From contig NW_026946365.1 in assembly GCF_035222375.1 (NCBI RefSeq), positions 248,001 to 312,000 on the forward strand: a stretch of 64,000 bases of DNA. Reading direction: 5' to 3'. Shown here in pieces: positions 57,244 to 64,000 of this stretch; within the stretch, counting starts at the first letter, position 1; each line of letters starts with the position of its first letter. This DNA comes from Podospora pseudocomata (Eukaryota; Ascomycota; Sordariomycetes; Sordariales; Podosporaceae). The position numbers and the translations under genes are program-made. The notes under the pieces are model-generated. The model saw only the letters and a list, made by a program, of their open reading frames with translations, did no database searches and was not told the origin of the DNA.

Positions 57244-60200
57244 ATGGACCATTCAGGGGCGCCTGACACCAAGCGGCCCCGTCTGACGACTGGCTCGCCA
57301 TGGTCAGCAGGCGGTTCACATCACGGCAGAACACTCCTTAATCCCAATCCCTCCCCGACGAGTGGACAATCGCCTCATCTGCCGCCAACGTCGAGCCCCT
57401 ATCATCAACCATCACCACATCACTACGCCCGCCCTTCTGGTACCGGCGATCACAACCATCCACACCCGCACCCTCACCCTCATCCTCACTCTCACCCTCA
57501 CTCTCACCCCCATCCTCAACCACCACCACCGCCGCCGCCGCCGCCACCACCATCACAAGCACCTCACCCTCACGCCCACCAGCAGCACCCTCATCCTCAG
57601 GGTCCGCCGCCGCCTGTTGCGCAAACGCCCGTCGACGACCGAAGACACCATGAGTCCGAGAGATTTCAGACCATGCACGATCACCGGCAACCTCCACACT
57701 CGCCGGCCCACCCAGCATTTTCGAGCTACTCTTCTAGGGAAACCATAGTAAAACCCGACCCAGGCGAAGACACCACGCTGCCGCAGTTGCGCAGGCCTCT
57801 ATCAACGAGCAACGGTCCCGAAATCATGACGCCGGGAACACCACATAGCGCCCTCCCGCCGCAGTCATACGCCGACGACAAGCGCCATATGAGCTTCGAC
57901 AGCGGCCCTCAGCAGCAGCAGCAGCAACAACCACAGCAACAGCAACAGCAGCAATCACAACCACCACAGCAGCCGCAGCCACCGCCGCCCCCGCCGCCAC
58001 AACAGCAGCCCATGTACGGCAGGCAACCAAGCTATCCACCGCAGACGCCCTTGCCACACGCGCAGCCATATGAATACCCACCACCTTCATACGGAGCACA
58101 ACATGATGGCTTGCCTTACTCGATCCATGTGGCCTCTTCGAATGCGAAGCGCAAAGGACAGCGTGCCTCACAGGTTAGCCGATCTGAACCAGGACCATGC
58201 CATATCTGTAGCCAAGGAAAGGAGAATGACTAACCATGTATGTATGTGTGTAGGCCTGTGAGACGTGCCGTCAGCTCAAAGCAAAGTGCGACGAGCTGAA
58301 GCCTTGCAAAAGCTGTAGAGAAAAAAAGGTGGAATGCAAATACCGAGAACTTGTTCCCAAACAGTGGGTTTTGTATCTGGTCAACGACTGCTGTCTCAGT
58401 GACTGACCATGGTGATACAGGCAAGATAAAGTGCAGGCCGACATTTTGGAGCAGCTTATGATTATGAGAAACGACTTTCAGGACTGGATCGCGACAAATG
58501 ACAGGCGCGTGGGCAGGCTCGAAGAGGCGGTAAAGCGAATCGCACCAGCAGCAGATCTTCAGCAGTTCGAGCCGATACAAGAGGAAGAAATCCGACCAGC
58601 CTCAGCCGAATCAGGGAGCGCGCCCGTGGCAGAGGAAGCGTACACATCATCACCCACCGGAGGGGCTCAGGCACCCCCCATCGATGCCGAAGCTGCACGC
58701 CAGATAACACGTGAGATGGAGGTTGAAAAGGAGGTAGAACCGGGGCCGTTCGTTCAGCCTGGAGTCCCGACCATCCCGCCCAATCATACGACATTGGCTG
58801 CGTTCTTGCTCAAGTGGCGACCCATCGAGGCGTTGGTTCGGCGCTATCTTGATGCCGAAAAGATCAAGTATGTGGATGAGTTCCCCATCAGACAGGAGGA
58901 AAGACGAGGGTTGTTGCGAGTCTGGGGTCGGGGCGAAGGCATGGACAGCAGCCGGGACAGGGACGCGCCTCACGATCTGGGGATGATGGAGGTGCATGAT
59001 GACTACTCTGACGCCGGCGCGCCATCTCCAGCAGACTGCTGGGGCGGAATCAGCGGCTCACCTGGCCCCATGGACGGAAAGTCTGGCAACGGACTCCTCC
59101 ATATCCCAGACTTTTCCGAATCAACTGTGTGGAAATACGTCAAGAGCTTCAACGACAATATTCAGAACATGCACCCACTCATTATCCCCAATGAGCTGAA
59201 TGCCATGGTCAAGCTGTTTCTTGACGGCCTCCACCCAAGCTCGAGAAGCAAGGGCGGGGGCTCGAACATTGCCAAGTTCGCCGTTGGGTCGCAAGGGGAG
59301 ACCTCGCTCAAGAGAAAAAGGACCTCGCCCGGCCCGGAAGGTGGCAGTAGCGAGCCCTCGTTGCCGCCCAAGGTCGGCAGGCCCATGTTCCAGCGATCTA
59401 TTAACAATGCGCTGGTTCTGCTTGTCCTTGCCCTTGGTAAAATCTGCCTTCACAAGGACAAACGGCTGCCAGATGTTGTGCCAGTCAGCGAACCTGTCCA
59501 GCACGGCTCCCCCTTTCTGCGCAACGGCAACCCGGCGCCAGCATCCCCGTCGCAGGGCTCGCCTCCGTCCTACGCTTCTCATTCCCACGCAGCTGGCCTC
59601 CCTTCGCCCAAGGACAGTGGCGAGCGAGCTGGAACCAGCAGGCGCTCCTCGTTTCAAGGATCCGGCGTGTCGGCCAAACCGGTGGCCTCCCTCAAGAGGA
59701 ACCTGGACGTGATTCCTGGCCTGGACTATTTTGCCCATGCTACCGACATTCTTGGCGGTCAACTGGCTGGAACAAGCCTGCGTCATATTCACGCGTATAT
59801 TTTGGCCGGGTTGTACCACGGTCAGCTGGGGAGGGTGGTGGAGAGCTACGCCTACATCAAGGAAGCCGGTTGGGCGCTGCAGATCAAAATGAGACCAAGC
59901 CTGGATCGGTTCAAGAGGCTTCAAGAGAGCCAGACAACCAACAGGGACTCGGTCACCGAGAAATCGGACAACCAGCTTGTCTTTGCCTTCTGGACATGCC
60001 TTCAGCTCGAAAGCGACATCATTGCCGAGTTGCCGCTGCCACAGTCTCACATTTTGGCGTTTGAGGAAATCATGCCTTATCCCAACATCAACATGGCGAC
60101 GGGGCTCGGTTTTGACGAGCACGTCCTGCGAAGCTACTTGGCTCAGCTCTACCTCCGCAAGAACCTGAACCAGATCCATCAGACGCTGTACAACCCGGAG

Positions 60201-61135
60201 AACCCGCAGCCTCTCGAGACTCACTCAGCCGGGGGCGGCATCATTGAGATTATCCAGAACTCGCTGGACATGCGATTCGTGCCACCCGAGTTCAAGTTTT
60301 TGGAGTCTGATCCCCCAGCAAAGGATATCCTGTCTGCCCGGTTGCGTGCCAAGTACTGGGGCGCTCGGGTCATCACCTTTCGCCCGTTCATCAGACAGAT
60401 TCTCGAGCACAATTTCGACAAGGCCATGTCCACCACGTCCCCGATGCAGGGAGTGTCGCCGGCCGGCAGGATCCAGGATGATTTCTCTGATGATGTCAAG
60501 GCGTATGCCCAGAAAGGCATCAAGGCTCTGGTTGAAAGCACGAGGGCCTTTCACGGGGTCGAGGACAAGCGATTCATCATTACCAATGTATTCGGCACAG
60601 CGCATGCGTAAGACAACCACCCACATGTGTTCTTGTTTCTCGAGTGAATATTTGCTGACCTGATGGCTGTAGACAATGGGGCAATCTGCTCACGCTGGCG
60701 GCCGTGTTCAAGGACCCGGTGCTGAACCAGTACATTGACGAGGGCCTCTTGAAAGAACTTTTTACCAAAACAATCTCTTTTTTCAAGATTATCTCGCACC
60801 CCTCGAGCGCTCTATCAATCGACATGCGGATTCTGGAAGGCCTTCAGAACGAACTGTGGCGACGGCCAAACAGTATCGACCTGGTGGACCACCAGCCCGG
60901 ATCCAGCTTCTCGAGCAATGCCAGCAACGGCATCCCACTATCTTGCATGGCCCCGACCACGCCTCTTCCTGGCATGCATGCTCCCAGCACACCAGTGGAC
61001 GCCTTCCGCCCACCGCCGCCTGGTCAGCTGCACGGCCCGCTCCTACCGCCCGTGTTGGGTGCCGTACCCGACGGCCTACCGGTGATGTCACCGGGGTCCC
61101 TGCCCCCCATGCAGCATCCACCACCACCATACTGA
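57244..61135 (+). CDS. Large Zn2Cys6 transcription factor with His-Pro and Gln tracts
   Basis: Four exons, 57244-58173, 58254-58363, 58421-60607 and 60673-61135, sum to 3690 bases (1229 residues). The first exon is low-complexity: HP repeats near residues 75-90, a proline run, and Gln runs near 222-235. The zinc cluster fills the small second exon: ACETCRQLKAKCDELKPC, then KSCREKKVEC (C-x2-C-x6-C-x5-C-x2-C-x6-C). Exon 3 opens with a coiled-coil-like linker (ADILEQLMIMRNDF). The fungal regulatory middle domain carries FAHATDILGGQLAGTSLRHIHAYILAGLYHGQ. The C-terminus is Pro-rich (PPMQHPPPPY). Such proteins bind CGG motifs as dimers; targets are unknown. ATG 57244 sits in CAGCCATGG, a good start context. 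Confidence 0.88.
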
Positions 61136-62241
<1,106 letters not shown>

Positions 62242-63285
62242 CTATAACAAAACAATAATCAAGCACACCCACCCGTCCGGATACGCCGCCTCTCTCATCA
62301 ACTCTTCCAACGGAGCCCTGAACGGCACCGAACCTCCGTGCATGATGACATTCGCCAACACCGGGTCTCGACTAGACGGGAAGAGTGACGGGAGGTTTTC
62401 CTTCAGGACTTCTCCCAATGTTTGTGGTCTCCCTTCCCAATGACACCACATCAGCAGTCATGTCAAGAACAGCACTAGGCAAGGAAAACAAACTCACGAT
62501 TGGCATCTCGAGGTGGTATCAGTGTTTGAACCACCTTGAAGGACCCATGATCGGCCCCAGAAGTCTGCAAGGGGGACGACGGAATATAAATCCGTACCGG
62601 CACGTTCTTCAACGGCGTGGGCGTGTTCAGCAAGCGGCTGTTGATTCTGCTAAATGAAGCATAGTCATCTTTTTTCGTGTTTGATCCTCTCACGTTAGCG
62701 CCCCCATCATGTTGGGTAAGAGGAGGGAAGGGAACAGGAAAGAAAGAAAAAAAAATACGAACTATCCTGCACACTGTTCCACAAGGCGGTGCTGTCGTCC
62801 TTGCTCAACCCCATAATCTGCTTGGCGTTTCCGTTGCGGACAAAATCCGCCTCCTTTGCCGAGTTGGTGAAGGTGTCGGCTATGTCCCATTCGGGTCCGT
62901 CACCGACCGTCAGCCTCCATGGTAGCGACCCCGCAGAATCGGGGGGGAGGTATAAATCGACGAGGAGCCCAGCAGCTAGGTTGCGGAGCTGGACGTCCTC
63001 GTAGTGAAAGGACGAGCAGGGGAGCGGGCTGAAGTAGGCGGATAACCGGGGGAGCAGAAGGGCAAGGTAGCTGAAGCGGGGGACCGAGACCACAAAAGGA
63101 TTGGTCGAGGGCTGGGAGGTGTGAGTTATGTAAAGGGGTATTTGAAGGGACCAGAGGGCCTGGGGGAGGGGCGGTGGTGGGATGTCGACATCGTCGTGGT
63201 CTGGGGCGTTGGCACCGCGACGGCCAGGACGGTGACTGAGTGAAGAAGGGGATACAGGGGACGATGGTGGAGGAGACGAAGGCAT
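62242..63285 (-). CDS. atg5: Autophagy protein Atg5
   Basis: Atg5 is joined to Atg12 and, with Atg16, drives attachment of Atg8 to phosphatidylethanolamine on growing autophagosomes. Recognised blocks: LWSLQIPLYITHTSQP, VPRFSYLALLLPRLSAYF, SFHYEDVQLRNLAAGLLVDLY, WRLTVGDGPEWDIADTF, the probable Atg12-acceptor lysine in NSAKEADFVRNGNA, TPTPLKNVPVRIYIP, and DPVLANVIMHGGSVPF...REAAYPDGWVCLIIVLL at the very end. Exons 63285-62763, 62668-62498 and 62432-62242 keep the frame (294 residues), close to the usual fungal length; donors are GTTCGT and GTGAGT. The N-terminus before LWSLQ is a Ser/Pro-rich stretch of about 45 residues, longer than in many relatives. Confidence 0.94.
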
Positions 63286-64000
63286 GGTCCAATGCAATGC
63301 GGTCCGAGATTGTGGGGCTGGGCCGGGGCTGATCACGGCGGCGGACGGACCAAGAACCGGGCCAGCTCGGTGCCGTCGTGGTTGGTGGTGGCGGGTGCCA
63401 AGAAGGGACGAAAACGACTGCCGTTGCTGCCGCTCCGGCTTTGTTGTGGATGCCCTGGTACAATGATATGTGTTGTAACTGGGTGGCCTGTCGATCGATA
63501 GTCGGCGCTGCTGCTGCTGCTGCTGCGGGGTAGGTAGTAAGGCCAGGCAATATGGGGTGAGGGGTAGGATGGAAGCACCGCGTGAGTCTGATGCAATGCG
63601 AGCTGGGTGTCCCGTTTCGAAACAACGGGACGAGATTGTTGGAGAAAGGCTCGGGCGGTGGTGGTTGGCTGGTGGGTGGGAGAAGGCACATGCATGCACT
63701 TTCACACGCTGCAAGGCCCTGCGTGGGAGACACGGTGCCGCTTGCACCGTGTGCTGCCGTACCTGCAAAGTATACATTACCCTACACCACTCGGCACTTT
63801 CGGTCCCAGCAGCGCTGCTCTGAGAATAGCAAGTGCTCGGAATCCTCGGGATGACACTATCGGTGATGGATGGCTCTTGTCAACCGGCACAGATAGACCA
63901 ACGGCTACCAGCCTTACATACATGCACATGTCCGTCCGCCTGTCCAATGTTGTTGCGTATTCCATCAAAAGTGTTATCTCCACGTGTTCTGTGGGTTGAT
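63286..64000. other. Region upstream of atg5
   Basis: Promoter and leader of the minus-strand atg5 gene. A CAG/CTG triplet run lies near 63510-63525. No other gene is supported up to the window edge. Confidence 0.5.

Noticed and set aside
59121-60224. A 367-residue minus-strand frame opposite the large Zn2Cys6 gene.
   Set aside because: It is antisense to a well-supported exon and has no recognisable motif.

Overview
The window looks like nuclear DNA of a filamentous ascomycete, probably a Sordariomycete. The protein genes have short introns of about 50-70 bases with GT-AG ends (one GC-AG case). There is a single dispersed 5S rRNA gene of the Neurospora type, and the gene families are typical of Pezizomycotina: Ppo fatty-acid dioxygenase, heme-thiolate peroxidase, Zn2Cys6 regulators, HAM1-like protein and Atg5. 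In every gene where I set exon boundaries by eye, the exon lengths sum to a multiple of three. Base-calling slips are therefore unlikely to explain the broken genes described below.

Left part (1-14.3 kb): a graveyard of LTR retroelements. A cut-off LTR at the window edge is followed by an AT-rich stretch. Next comes a chromodomain-bearing Ty3/gypsy element on the minus strand (1166-13737, 5-base target duplication ATCTA). Its left LTR was later split by a Ty1/copia element on the plus strand (1284-6628, target duplication ATATC). LTR pairs are identical or almost so, so both insertions look young, yet both elements are broken. A probable solo LTR (13832-14337) sits against the end of the next gene.

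14.3-20.5 kb: a divergently oriented pair of heme enzymes. One is a decayed Ppo-type dioxygenase/P450 fusion on the minus strand. The other is a chloroperoxidase-like heme-thiolate peroxidase on the plus strand, cut short near its C-terminus by an in-frame TGA. A 5S rRNA gene follows.

21.4-35.1 kb: App1-type phosphatidate phosphatase, glutathione S-transferase, small cupin protein with a GC-AG intron, secreted GH31 alpha-glucosidase, a caspase-like/C2H2 zinc-finger fusion protein, and a MATE transporter.

36.5-52.9 kb: a Zn2Cys6 regulator, a patatin-like protein lacking the nucleophilic serine, a HAM1-like lipid-binding-type protein, a MARVEL-type membrane protein, a DPRVDSDRDG-repeat protein, and a conserved probable nuclear protein.

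52.9-64 kb: a 4.4 kb leader/intergenic stretch, a large Zn2Cys6 regulator (about 1229 residues) with a 148-base (CA)n(TA)n tract just past its stop, and atg5. Apart from the Ppo/peroxidase pair I see no pathway cluster. The genes look like ordinary scattered housekeeping and accessory genes. All family assignments come from motif recognition, not searches.
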